A DNA stretch of 40,898 bases from Bacteroidales bacterium Phil12 (GCA_002633275.1 NWBO01000076.1:1-40898); one strand, 5' to 3'. Positions 16,477-25,560 are shown, counted from the first letter of the stretch. Made by a program: numbers and translations. Notes: generated by a model from the letters alone, not told the origin.

Positions 16477-18024
16477 TTATTTTGTTAATTCAATCATAAA
16501 TCGTTCCACAATATTTTTTGCAGCAGCATCTTTACAAGAAGAAAAAGACGGAAAATCATTCATATCAATAATATAAAAATTACCGTCTTTATCTATTGCA
16601 ACATCGCCTCCGTAAATATCCAAATCCAAACACAATGCCGCTTTTCTGCTCATTGAAACAAATTTCTTTTCATCAAAAACTATACGCTCGGTTGCTTTAT
16701 TTATTTCGTTGTTGAACTTATCTTTTTCAGGGTAGTAATAAAAGAAAAAATCCGTGTCGCTTATGCCGTAAAATTTAACTATATCGCCTTCGATGTTTTC
16801 GGATATGACGGCAGTTTGAATACCTCTTGACAAATAGTTTTGCAGCACTGCATAAATTTCATCGATACTTTTAACTTTGCTTACATCTATCTGTTCTATG
16901 GTTTGAAAATCGCCTCTTTTAACCCATACTTCTCGATTTTTCAACCAATCCATGCTCTCCAAATCCTTACTATTACAATCCACGACAGCTGTCTTTGGAA
17001 TATTTATTTCGTTTTGTCGCAAAATTTCTATCTGTGTCTCTCTATAACAATTCATACAAGAGAGCGTTGAATTGATTACTACACTACCCTTTTTCTCCCA
17101 CTGATTCAATTTTTCAATAACTTGTGGATTTCTTGCCATAGAAATAACATAGGGATAGTATTCTTTATCCAAGTTTATTTGTGTTTCTTCCTTGCAATCT
17201 ACACAGAAGCCTTGCTCACTCAACAAATCCTTAACGCAATTGATAATCTGAGAGTCTTTATTCTGTGAATTGGGCGAGTATTCCTTGTATCGCTCAATGC
17301 AAAGCACACGGGTAGAAAATGTTTTAAGCAATGCTCCCGCTTTTTGTATGTCTTCCAAATGGTCAATATCTATAACCTTGCTAAATGTAAAGGATTTGAC
17401 ATTCAAATGAGCCTCAATAAGCGAGCGTTGATAGTTTCGCATACGGCTTATTCCCTTATTGATGCAGTCATCAGCCTTGTCTATCGCTTTTTTTCTTAAA
17501 CAATAAACGCCTGCCGACACTCTGTCTATCATTCCTCTATCGGAAATATTGTTATCAGCAAAAGCCAATACATCATCATTATCGTTGGTATCCACATACA
17601 ATGGTTTCTCATCGTCAATATACTTCGTTGTCGCCATTAAAGCGTCAAGAGTTTTGTGAGTTTTGAAAAACGAGATGTACTCAGAGAAATCCTTTTCGTT
17701 AAAAATGGTATCGACCGTTGTTAAACAGCATTCTTCAAAATCGTTATTATTGATAATATTCAAAAAACTATGCAACGACGAAGGAGTACTCTTCACAATA
17801 AGATTAATCCTTACGCCCCAATCATTACCATACAAATAATTTTTCAGTTCATCGCTTTGCTCGTTGATGATTATGGATATTGTTTTGGCATCATTGGCTT
17901 TGAAAATACGAATCAAGCGTTCTATCAAAAATTCTCCATTAACCTTAACCAAAGGTTTAACACTCTGAAAACCTTCCTGCCTTAATCTGCTTCCCTCTCC
18001 CGCTGCTATTATTGCGTAATTCAT
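16477..18024 (-). CDS. Nucleotidyltransferase / ATP-grasp fusion protein
   Basis: A 515-residue two-part protein. Residues 1 to about 240 are a sugar-nucleotidyltransferase-type domain with AAGEGSRL (7-14) and KPLVKVNG (23-30), followed by the TTVDTIF metal-binding region. Residues about 250-515 look like an ATP-grasp ligase: a pre-domain (SMARNPQVIEKLNQWEKKG), the lysine strand VWVKRGD and the metal-ligand end DVAIDKDGNFYIIDMND, with Asp474, Asp487 and Asn489. The first half could make an NDP-activated inositol or other polyol. The second could form an amide or ester bond using ATP. Both are inferences from fold and neighbours. It starts 10 nt after the DUF5686 gene. Confidence 0.75.
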   Translation of the reverse strand: MNYAIIAAGEGSRLRQEGFQSVKPLVKVNGEFLIERLIRIFKANDAKTISIIINEQSDELKNYLYGNDWGVRINLIVKSTPSSLHSFLNIINNNDFEECCLTTVDTIFNEKDFSEYISFFKTHKTLDALMATTKYIDDEKPLYVDTNDNDDVLAFADNNISDRGMIDRVSAGVYCLRKKAIDKADDCINKGISRMRNYQRSLIEAHLNVKSFTFSKVIDIDHLEDIQKAGALLKTFSTRVLCIERYKEYSPNSQNKDSQIINCVKDLLSEQGFCVDCKEETQINLDKEYYPYVISMARNPQVIEKLNQWEKKGSVVINSTLSCMNCYRETQIEILRQNEINIPKTAVVDCNSKDLESMDWLKNREVWVKRGDFQTIEQIDVSKVKSIDEIYAVLQNYLSRGIQTAVISENIEGDIVKFYGISDTDFFFYYYPEKDKFNNEINKATERIVFDEKKFVSMSRKAALCLDLDIYGGDVAIDKDGNFYIIDMNDFPSFSSCKDAAAKNIVERFMIELTK

Positions 18025-18034
18025 ATCTGTTTTC

Positions 18035-20623
18035 TTAAAAAGTAAAGTTAGCCTTAAATCTGATACCCCACTTCGGAGCGTTAGGATTGTCCAAATAAGT
18101 AAATCTCCTAACGTAATCTATACGGAGCACCTTAAAAATATTATCTATACCGATATTCGCTTCAATATATGGTTTCTCTTCCAAATGAAATGTTCTGTAT
18201 TCGCCGCTACTGTTCTTTGAAAAATCAATAAGGTTATTGTACTCCGTCGGGGTATTCATATCACTCAATCCTCCCCAAATGGCCTTGACTGCAAAGACTT
18301 CCCTTAATTTTAATCTCTTGATAAGCGGAATACGATTGAAGATAAATCCGTTGAAATTGTAGTTCAAAATAAATTGTGCATAATAATCGCTCACAAATTC
18401 AAAATAATTCATAAGGTTAAACGATTCGTCTTGATAAGCCCAGTTTTGGTTGGCTTGATGAACGAATAGCAAAGGATATGCAGCCGACCCGAACACCTTA
18501 CCCGCTTGCAAGGTTATATCCGCAAAACCAAAATTCAAAAGGAAGAAACGTTTCTGTAATGTGGCTTGAAGTTTATGGAACTCGTAATCCGCTCCAAAGA
18601 TATTGGCTCCATATGTGTAGTTAAGCGTCCATATAGGCACAGTGGAGTTCATCGACATACGATATTTTTGACTTTGATAAAATGTTTCGTTCTTTGCATA
18701 GCGTAACTCAACGTTAAAAGTGGAAACCGTCAAAGGATTATCTTTATTATACTCTACCACATAATGTTCGCCATATCCCGGTGTGCTGTTTTTTGCCATA
18801 CCGTGAAAAGTACCCTTCAAGTTTGCAAGCGGCTCTATGGTCATTCTCTCAAATTTAAGTTTCGCTGAAAGTTGAGACATCGTCTCATACCAATATTCGG
18901 CATAAATTCTTTTGTTCAATGTCATCATATCTATGTCTCCACGATTGAAAGACAAAAACAATCTGTCGTAAGTACCCATCAAAAAATTCTGTCCAGGTAT
19001 TACCGTATTACATTCATATCCCACCGTCAATAGATTAACCGGAAACTCCCATTGATGATATAATTTATCGGCGAAGTTATACATCACTTCGGCGTTATAC
19101 TTAAAGGTTTTGTCCCCAGTTCCGTATGCTATAAAACCATTCAAAAACCAATGCTTGTTAAAATTCATATTGGTCTTACCTCCCAATCGCAATCGCATTC
19201 CTTCAACGCTGTTCCACGAAAGAGTATTCTCAACCGGGCCGTAATCGATATATCCCAAATCCACATATCCCGAAACAAAAGCCATAAACGTATTCATCAA
19301 CACCTTATACGCCGTTATGGAATTTAATTCTGTCGGTATGTCGTATATATTCGATTCGTTTTGCGTTAGCGGAGAAATTCTGTTTTCTTTCCACCAAAAA
19401 GCCGAGCGTTTATTGAATCCTTCAACCCTTTGTGTTACGTCGTTATTGTTATAGAATTTGTCGGGCATGGCGTTACCAAACTCGTAGTTGCCGTAAAACG
19501 TTTCTTTTTTGCTGTGCATCTTTACTCCATAGATGGAACCTTCCATTAAGGTCTTGTTTTCTGTCAGGCAAAGCTGGTCTCCGATACGCGTGTATTCCTG
19601 ATTGATTGAAAAATTTTCCACGAAATTGACGCTTGTTTTCTTCGGAAAATCCAAAAAGATTTTCTTAACGGCATACGAACTATCTTTTATAACCCACAGT
19701 TTGCCACTAAAACCAATATCCCTCATATTGGCAGGATTGAAAGCAAGCACGATGCAACTGTCCCCCTTATATTCCACTGTGTCGGTAAGGAAAAACTGAT
19801 AAAAACGTGTGGCAAAAGGAGCCAAAGGAGAAATCAAATCATTACTTACCACCCTTATGCTGTTGTCATACACATTAACGTCGCCGAAAACATCTTGAAG
19901 CATAAAATCAATACTCTGCTGCTCGATGAATTTGCTTATCGTAACGTCTTTTTGTCCGAGAAGCATGGTTTTGTGGCAGGCAGGATTTTTCCGGTAATGC
20001 TCTTCATAAAGATTTTCCATTAAATAGACAGGCATATACTTCTTGCCCGAGACCTCCGATATTTGAATATTGTCAAATAAGAAGCCCAACTTTTTGAAGC
20101 CTTTCTTATAACGCAGCGAATCATTGATATCCAAAAGCGATATTTCGGTTTTCTCGTGTTTTTTGTATTGATAATAATCCTGAGAAGTGATATTGTTTTC
20201 CTTTTTATGGGCTTGAACGTTTTCCATTAACTGAACGGCAGGATTGTTTTTTCGGTTGTATTTTTCTTTTTTGGCAACCACTTTGGCTTCTTGCAACGTA
20301 ACAACTTCGGGCATCATTTCCACGGTTATGTTTTGTGTTGTATGAGGTTTGACCTTCTTATACACCGTTTTGTAGCCTACAAACTGAAAAATTACAGTAT
20401 CGAAATTTTGAGCTGCTTTTAGAGAAAATTTGCCCTGTTCATCTGTTATCGTGCCAATGAATACAGAAGATTTGGTGTTTGTGGTTACATTGACAAAGGG
20501 TATAACTTCCCCCGTCTTGCCGTCTCGAACCAATCCATTGACAACAGTACTCTGGGCGTTAGTCGTACCAACCGACAAAACAACCATTATAAAAATCAGT
20601 CCTATATACCTTACAATTTTCAT
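18035..20623 (-). CDS. DUF5686 outer-membrane protein with carboxypeptidase-regulatory-like domain
   Basis: About 862 residues from the ATG at 20623. An upstream in-frame GTG at 20638 would add MCFGD and is less likely because the signal peptide (MKIVRYIGLIFIMVVLS...TNAQ) begins at the ATG. A carboxypeptidase-D regulatory-like domain follows (about 25-110, VVNGLVRDGKTGEVIPFVNV). The rest is the DUF5686 region, ending in long beta-barrel strands and a terminal GIRFKANFTF. Members are predicted outer-membrane proteins of unknown function in Bacteroidetes. It is the first gene of the cluster, 10 nt before the nucleotidyltransferase gene. A linked envelope-lipid role is possible but unproven. Confidence 0.85.
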   Translation of the reverse strand: MKIVRYIGLIFIMVVLSVGTTNAQSTVVNGLVRDGKTGEVIPFVNVTTNTKSSVFIGTITDEQGKFSLKAAQNFDTVIFQFVGYKTVYKKVKPHTTQNITVEMMPEVVTLQEAKVVAKKEKYNRKNNPAVQLMENVQAHKKENNITSQDYYQYKKHEKTEISLLDINDSLRYKKGFKKLGFLFDNIQISEVSGKKYMPVYLMENLYEEHYRKNPACHKTMLLGQKDVTISKFIEQQSIDFMLQDVFGDVNVYDNSIRVVSNDLISPLAPFATRFYQFFLTDTVEYKGDSCIVLAFNPANMRDIGFSGKLWVIKDSSYAVKKIFLDFPKKTSVNFVENFSINQEYTRIGDQLCLTENKTLMEGSIYGVKMHSKKETFYGNYEFGNAMPDKFYNNNDVTQRVEGFNKRSAFWWKENRISPLTQNESNIYDIPTELNSITAYKVLMNTFMAFVSGYVDLGYIDYGPVENTLSWNSVEGMRLRLGGKTNMNFNKHWFLNGFIAYGTGDKTFKYNAEVMYNFADKLYHQWEFPVNLLTVGYECNTVIPGQNFLMGTYDRLFLSFNRGDIDMMTLNKRIYAEYWYETMSQLSAKLKFERMTIEPLANLKGTFHGMAKNSTPGYGEHYVVEYNKDNPLTVSTFNVELRYAKNETFYQSQKYRMSMNSTVPIWTLNYTYGANIFGADYEFHKLQATLQKRFFLLNFGFADITLQAGKVFGSAAYPLLFVHQANQNWAYQDESFNLMNYFEFVSDYYAQFILNYNFNGFIFNRIPLIKRLKLREVFAVKAIWGGLSDMNTPTEYNNLIDFSKNSSGEYRTFHLEEKPYIEANIGIDNIFKVLRIDYVRRFTYLDNPNAPKWGIRFKANFTF

Positions 20624-20789
20624 ATCACCAAAACACACTTTTCGTGAAATAAATAAAACGTTTTTATTTGCAATATATTATAATTTTTCAAGGTTTTTGC
20701 AAAAATTTTTCAACCTTATCGGCATAATACAACAATAATACCAAAAAATCGTACTTAGAAACTTTTTTATCTTTTTACATATAATTTTT

Positions 20790-20874
20790 TGTTTAACATT
20801 TACGCAAAAAATAATCTCTCACATCAGTAAATTAATCTCTCATATTATTTTATTAATCACTCACACTATTTTTA
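20790..20874. repeat. 21-bp intergenic repeat array (four units, second variant)
   Basis: A diverged TGTTTAACATT unit (20790-20811) is followed by three exact 21-nt units at 20812, 20833 and 20854. These begin TAATCTCTCACATCAGTAAA, TAATCTCTCATATTATTTTA and TAATCACTCACACTATTTTT. This variant keeps TAAT...ACAC/TTA but swaps the palindromic 5' half for CTCTC or CACTC. It fills the gap between the DUF5686 promoter region and a terminator; nothing else gene-like is seen in 20639-21015. Confidence 0.75.
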
Positions 20875-20940
20875 CGAATACTGCAACCATTTCGTTAGCG
20901 TTTGTTTGTTGAAAAACATTTTCGTAAATCATCACACAAA

Positions 20941-20972
20941 AAAAGGACGCCAAGTTTTTGAAACGTCCTTTT
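20941..20972. terminator. Terminator downstream of the M6-propeptide gene
   Basis: AAAAGGACG (20941-20949) pairs with CGTCCTTTT (20964-20972). On the minus strand the stem is followed by TTTTTTTG, about 45 nt after the stop of the 21417-21016 gene. A complete terminator here argues that the short gene is a finished unit, not a random fragment. Confidence 0.8.
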
Positions 20973-21015
20973 GTTTTAATATAATCCAATAAAAATTTTT
21001 ACCTATTACGATTTG

Positions 21016-21417
21016 CTATTGTTTCATCGCAGGGGCTTTCAACGGTCTTTGATACCGCTTTTGCATCTGTTTTACTTGCTGTTCGGAATAAAACAATTTA
21101 GGAGAAATTTGCGACAAAAAATTGTTTTCCTCTTCGTCTCTTTCTTCTTTATTGCTTGCCATAATTCCCGAAGGTATAAGAGAGCCGTTCTCATCTATGC
21201 AGGCATATTCCAAAACACCATCTTCCCCGCTAAGAAGTGTGTAACCGTCCAAAGTTTCCGCCCAACTCATACGCTCATCGCCCTTGATATAAAAGGTTAA
21301 AGTCTTACCATTGGGCTGTTTGATTGTCTTGGGACGCGGATCTGCCGGAACGGCAAACAAATCGCTCAACAAAAAAATCGCAAATATCGATATAACAAAA
21401 AATCTCTTCATCTTCAT
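21016..21417 (-). CDS. Stand-alone M6-peptidase propeptide-like secreted protein
   Basis: A 133-residue protein. The signal peptide (1-22, FLLSDLFA) is followed by VPADPRPKTIKQPNGKTLTF and MSWAETLDGYTLL, which resemble the propeptide that opens large secreted M6 metalloproteases. It stops at RPLKAPAMKQ, about where the protease domain would begin, and no HExxH domain follows in any frame before the terminator. It may be an intact free propeptide, such as a protease inhibitor or chaperone acting in trans, or a decayed gene that kept its first exon-like part. The terminator just downstream favours an intact unit. Confidence 0.6.
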   Translation of the reverse strand: MKMKRFFVISIFAIFLLSDLFAVPADPRPKTIKQPNGKTLTFYIKGDERMSWAETLDGYTLLSGEDGVLEYACIDENGSLIPSGIMASNKEERDEEENNFLSQISPKLFYSEQQVKQMQKRYQRPLKAPAMKQ

Positions 21418-21486
21418 TCAAAATTTTCTCATATCCTTACAAAACATATACCATTACCGGTAGCAGAGATATGGCAATGCAAAATT

Positions 21487-22593
21487 TTAATCCACAAACC
21501 TATTCTCCCAATAAGGGAAATGATCGGCAAGTTCGCCAGAAAAATAAAAATCAAAGCCGATAACACCAAAGGTATATACTTTGTCTCCCACAGTTATGTG
21601 CGAACCACCACATTGAGGGTCGGCACTCGGATTTGAAGCGGCAAAACCAACATTAAACAATGTGAAAAGAATATCCGGTCTGTTGGAAATATCAAAACCT
21701 GCCCTCTTCCACTGGTTTCTTGTTTGATGAATAATACAACCTGTGTAAATGTATGAATAAGTATGGTCTTGATAATTCACCAAACGCTTGATACGAATGG
21801 AGTCATTGACAGCACCGTTATAATCTAAGATATGCTCATATTTTTCTCCCATATAAAAAGGAGAAGTCTTGTCTTTCAAATGGTCTTCAACCATACGAGC
21901 CGTAAAATCTTTGATACCATTAACGCCAAAAGAGAACTGACTCTGCACGCTTAACACTTTGACCGGACCAAGATACTTTTTGAACATCTCACGTTTGGAA
22001 TTAAACAAACGAATCTGCTCTCCGACCAAACAACCTACTATCATACGAGGCTCGACACCCGTAATCCTTGCCGCTTTATTGATAGCAGCACTGTCTTTTA
22101 TGATAGAAGCTTTCAAGGCTTGCCATTCTATGGTATTCATCCACTCGATAGCGTTTTTGTTATTGTCTTTGACTGACGCCGAACCATAAACGCTATTGCC
22201 TTTTGCCACAAGATTTTTGTAGTTTTCGTCATTTTGCAGATACATCTCGCAAGCACGAATCATTTGTGTAACCTGCTTGTCGTTTTTGGAATTCCTAAGT
22301 CCGTCGATAATCAATTTGGCATTGTGAGGATAAAGTTTGCCAAGAGTTAATAGTTTAACGTAATTTTCGGTGTTAAACACCGCGGTACTGTCTTGTGAGA
22401 CTATTTTAGAGTCTTCACTAATCGAGGCAAGATAACGATTGTTTTTATCCACAAGTCCCCTGTTATTCGTCAGCCCGAGTTCATACACCGCCCAAGCACC
22501 AAACACACCCAAACCGAATAGTGCAAAGCCATAAACAAAAACCTTTCTTATTATTCTTACAGGCTTTTTGTCAAAAAATTCTTTCAAGTTCAT
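21487..22593 (-). CDS. Membrane-anchored lysozyme-like protein of unknown function
   Basis: A 368-residue protein with one N-terminal membrane helix (about 17-36), so most of it lies in the periplasm. Residues about 165-240 (AARITGVEPRMIVGCLVGEQIRLF in pieces, then SFGVNGIKDFTARMVE) recall the lytic-transglycosylase/lysozyme fold, with Glu192 as a candidate catalytic acid. The C-terminal part (RNQWKRAGFDISNRPDILFTLFNVG) also resembles muramidase-like families. The match is by pattern only, and I do not recognise a named family with certainty. It follows truB by 24 nt in the ftsX/uppP cluster, which fits a cell-wall role. Confidence 0.5.
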   Translation of the reverse strand: MNLKEFFDKKPVRIIRKVFVYGFALFGLGVFGAWAVYELGLTNNRGLVDKNNRYLASISEDSKIVSQDSTAVFNTENYVKLLTLGKLYPHNAKLIIDGLRNSKNDKQVTQMIRACEMYLQNDENYKNLVAKGNSVYGSASVKDNNKNAIEWMNTIEWQALKASIIKDSAAINKAARITGVEPRMIVGCLVGEQIRLFNSKREMFKKYLGPVKVLSVQSQFSFGVNGIKDFTARMVEDHLKDKTSPFYMGEKYEHILDYNGAVNDSIRIKRLVNYQDHTYSYIYTGCIIHQTRNQWKRAGFDISNRPDILFTLFNVGFAASNPSADPQCGGSHITVGDKVYTFGVIGFDFYFSGELADHFPYWENRFVD

Positions 22594-22617
22594 TTTCTTA
22601 AATATGTTTTTTGAGAA

Positions 22618-23325
22618 TTATTCTTCTGTCTTGTATTCAGATTTTAATATTTCTTCACTTAAAGCATCAGGCGACAATGCATCGCTTACATTATACTCTC
22701 CTATGGATTCCCTTCTAAGCGAAGAAAGATATGCTCCCGAATTCAACCTGTCTCCGAAATCTCTTGCGATACTTCTGATGTATGTTCCCTTTGAACACTT
22801 TATGCGGAAAAACACCTCCGGAAATTCTATCTTTGTTATATCAAATTCATAGATATTTACTCTCTTGGTTGTTATCTCCACATCCTTATCCTGCCTTGCA
22901 TAAGAAAACAATCTCTTGCCACCAATCTTCAACGCAGAATATACAGGCGGCACTTGATCCTGCTCTCCCAAGAAAGACTTTGCTGTATCCGATATAAGGT
23001 TTTCTGTAATGTGGTCAGTAGGATATGTTTGGTCTTCCTCGTGTTCCATATCAAAACTCTTAGTTGTCGCTCCCAAATGAAAAGACCCCGTATAAACTTT
23101 ATCCAATGCTTGAAAGCTCTCAATTTGTTTAGTCCATTTTCCAAGACAAACAATCAACAATCCACTCGCCAACGGATCCAATGTTCCGGCGTGTCCAATC
23201 TTGAACTTCTTTTCACCAGTAAGTTTTCTTATAGATGATTTAAGTTTTTTAACCACTTGAAAAGATGTCCAAGTGTAAGGTTTATCCACAAGAAAATATT
23301 GACCTTGTTTTATATCTATAATCAT
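22618..23325 (-). CDS. truB: tRNA pseudouridine(55) synthase TruB
   Basis: A 235-residue enzyme that makes pseudouridine at position 55 of the T-loop of tRNAs. The motif KIGHAGTLDPLASGLL places the catalytic Asp50. VDKPYTWTSFQVV opens the fold, and the YSALKIGGKRLFSYAR and KCSKGTYIRSIARDFG motifs follow. The C-terminal PUA domain is absent, as in many Bacteroidetes TruB proteins. It starts 6 nt after uppP; the uppP-truB pair is a common Bacteroidetes arrangement. Confidence 0.95.
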   Translation of the reverse strand: MIIDIKQGQYFLVDKPYTWTSFQVVKKLKSSIRKLTGEKKFKIGHAGTLDPLASGLLIVCLGKWTKQIESFQALDKVYTGSFHLGATTKSFDMEHEEDQTYPTDHITENLISDTAKSFLGEQDQVPPVYSALKIGGKRLFSYARQDKDVEITTKRVNIYEFDITKIEFPEVFFRIKCSKGTYIRSIARDFGDRLNSGAYLSSLRRESIGEYNVSDALSPDALSEEILKSEYKTEE

Positions 23326-23331
23326 TGCCGA

Positions 23332-24189
23332 TTAATCTACGATAGACAAACTAACCCCGCTTAACATCAAAATAATGATAACACCTCCCACTATTATCCT
23401 GTAATATCCGAAAGCCTTAAATCCATATTTGGTCAAAAAAGAAACAAATCCCTTTATGGCTATTATCGCAACAACGAATGCCACGACACAACCCAAAATC
23501 AAAAGGAATATATTGCCCGTTGTAGCCCATGATTTGTCTTCCATCACAAACAGTTCCAAAAGATCCAATCCCGTTGCGGCTGCCATGGTAGGTACTGCCA
23601 AAAAGAAAGAGAACTCTGCCGCTGCCTTTCGGGTAAGTTTCTGCGACATTCCACCCACAATCGTTGCCATACTCCTCGATACTCCGGGAATCATTGCAAT
23701 ACACTGAAACAAACCTATACGAAAGGCTCTTTTTTCGGTTAAAGCCGTTTTCTCGCTGCCTTTGTTGAATATTTTATCGCAAAACAACATAAAAATACCT
23801 CCCACAACCAACATAACGGCAACAACATCCACTCTTTCCAAAAACGTATCTATCAATCCGCTCTTCTTTCCCAACAAACCGATGACGGCAGCAGGAATAA
23901 AGGCTACCAACAATTTCCAATAGAAGTCCCATTTGTGAATAAATTTCTTAAACGGCGTTGCGTTTTCAGGTGCAGGCGTGTGATTGAGTCTGAAAAATCT
24001 TTTCCAATACACACAAACAACCGAAAGAATGGCTGCAAACTGTATTATGATTGTAAAAGCCTTAACGAAATCATCGCTTTTCACTCCCATTATACCTTGT
24101 GCCAAAATCATATGTCCTGTCGAAGAAACAGGCAAGAACTCGGTCAATCCCTCAACTATCGCAATTATTATTGTCTGAATTGTATTCAT
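23332..24189 (-). CDS. uppP: Undecaprenyl-diphosphatase UppP (BacA)
   Basis: A 285-residue inner-membrane enzyme that dephosphorylates undecaprenyl diphosphate to recycle the lipid carrier for peptidoglycan and polysaccharide synthesis. The first catalytic motif [14 protein letters not shown] is at about 14-27. The second, [10 protein letters not shown], is near residue 168. About eight membrane helices fill the rest. It lies after DUF3098, across a gap that contains a 21-bp repeat array, and 6 nt before truB. Confidence 0.96.
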   Translation of the reverse strand: MNTIQTIIIAIVEGLTEFLPVSSTGHMILAQGIMGVKSDDFVKAFTIIIQFAAILSVVCVYWKRFFRLNHTPAPENATPFKKFIHKWDFYWKLLVAFIPAAVIGLLGKKSGLIDTFLERVDVVAVMLVVGGIFMLFCDKIFNKGSEKTALTEKRAFRIGLFQCIAMIPGVSRSMATIVGGMSQKLTRKAAAEFSFFLAVPTMAAATGLDLLELFVMEDKSWATTGNIFLLILGCVVAFVVAIIAIKGFVSFLTKYGFKAFGYYRIIVGGVIIILMLSGVSLSIVD

Positions 24190-24278
24190 CGTTGCTTGAA
24201 AACTATAATTCTAATTGTTTTTTATTATTTATTTTCCTCTTTCCGATATCACTATTTCAATCAAACAAACCAATTTAT

Positions 24279-24341
24279 TAATCACTCACATCAGTAAATT
24301 AATATTAATGATTAATAAATTAGTATTTAACACTAATAAAT
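24279..24341. repeat. 21-bp intergenic repeat array (three exact units)
   Basis: Units at 24279, 24300 and 24321 are exactly 21 nt: TAATCACTCACATCAGTAAA, TAATATTAATGATTAATAAA and TAGTATTTAACACTAATAAA, each followed by T. It combines the CACTC variant and the TTTAACACTAA variant in one array, which shows they belong to one family. It lies between DUF3098 and uppP, which are otherwise expected to be in one operon. Confidence 0.8.
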
Positions 24342-24366
24342 TGTTTTCTTATGATATTTTCACGGA

Positions 24367-24630
24367 TTATTCTTGCGAATCTTGTTTACCTTTTTTCATT
24401 ATGGCATACACCTCAACACATAAGCCGCCAACTATCAAAATAGGTGCGACAATCAATCTGCGGGCATTGAATAATGAATAATTGAAAACGTCAGGGTCTT
24501 TGCTTCCCCCGCCAATCAACAAAACATACCCCAAAACCAACAACACCACTCCGATTATCATCAAAATGTAATTCTCTTTGGTAAAAGCAAACTGAAACTG
24601 AGGTTTTGTATTCTTGGATTTACTTTCCAT
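24367..24630 (-). CDS. DUF3098 small membrane protein
   Basis: An 87-residue protein with two membrane helices (about 21-43 and 60-79) separated by a GGGSKDPDVFNYSLFNARRL segment typical of DUF3098. The N-terminus is polar, with FAFTKENYILM leading into the first helix. The function is unknown; its constant position between ftsX and uppP in Bacteroidetes suggests an envelope or division role. It starts 9 nt after ftsX. Confidence 0.88.
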   Translation of the reverse strand: MESKSKNTKPQFQFAFTKENYILMIIGVVLLVLGYVLLIGGGSKDPDVFNYSLFNARRLIVAPILIVGGLCVEVYAIMKKGKQDSQE

Positions 24631-24639
24631 AATCAGGAT

Positions 24640-25521
24640 TTAATTATATAGTTTGTAATTCTTTAAGTTCATATTTCTCATTACCGCAATGGACGAAAAC
24701 AACAGCGAAAGCAATACTCCCAAAATTATTATCGCAACAGCGGCAAGTATATAAAAATACGTAAATTGTGAAAAATCCACTTCGTTAAGTTTATTGGCAA
24801 TAAGAATCATCAATATTGCCGCAAAAACATCTGCAAGCACTCCGCCGATAAAACCCAAACACATTCCTTTGACTATAAACGGACGGCGAATATACGAAGC
24901 CTTCGCCCCGACCAATTGCATACTGCGAATAAGCAGTTTCTTTGAGCGAATGGTCATATTTATTGCGTGATTTATAAGAGTAATGGAGATTATAAGCAGT
25001 GCAATGATGATTATAACACCGAACGCACTGAAATTGTAATAAGCCGTGTTTATATCGTTTATTAAATCGTCTCTGTAATCCACACTATCCACAACAGGCT
25101 TACTTTCCAATGTTGTTATGAATGCTTTGATTTGTTTGACGGTAAAGTTCTCCGCTTTAAGATTTACTTGAATCGATGCCTGGTATGGATTAAAGCCGTC
25201 CAAAGCATCTAAATGCCCTTCGCCCATAACCTTATTCATCATCTTTGCCGCATCGTCTGGCGATATGTATGTTGCGTTTTTTATCAGGGCATTGGACTTT
25301 AATTCCTGTGTTAATGTTTTGCCGTCTTCAAGGCTTGCATCGTCAGTCATATATACCGTAAAAGAAACCTCCTCTTTCACTTGTGAAGATAAATTCCATA
25401 GATGAAATGACAGCAAAATCATACTTGCCACCATAAACAAGACAAGCGATATACTCAAAATCGTTGAAAAATCCGCCGTTAAAAGTCCTTGCTTGTTTTT
25501 ATATTGTTTTTTGTCTTTCAT
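24640..25521 (-). CDS. ftsX: Cell-division ABC-type permease FtsX
   Basis: A 293-residue membrane protein. Four helices (about 22-45, 168-190, 218-242 and 255-278) flank a large periplasmic loop (about 50-165, VSFTVYMTDDASLEDG...), the standard FtsX layout. With the ATPase FtsE it controls peptidoglycan hydrolases at the division site. FtsE is not encoded in this window. A promoter lies just upstream, between it and the aspartate kinase gene, and DUF3098 follows after 9 nt. Confidence 0.92.
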   Translation of the reverse strand: MKDKKQYKNKQGLLTADFSTILSISLVLFMVASMILLSFHLWNLSSQVKEEVSFTVYMTDDASLEDGKTLTQELKSNALIKNATYISPDDAAKMMNKVMGEGHLDALDGFNPYQASIQVNLKAENFTVKQIKAFITTLESKPVVDSVDYRDDLINDINTAYYNFSAFGVIIIIALLIISITLINHAINMTIRSKKLLIRSMQLVGAKASYIRRPFIVKGMCLGFIGGVLADVFAAILMILIANKLNEVDFSQFTYFYILAAVAIIILGVLLSLLFSSIAVMRNMNLKNYKLYN

Positions 25522-25560
25522 TGCCTTGTTATTTTACAAAGATACGTGCATAAAGATTTT

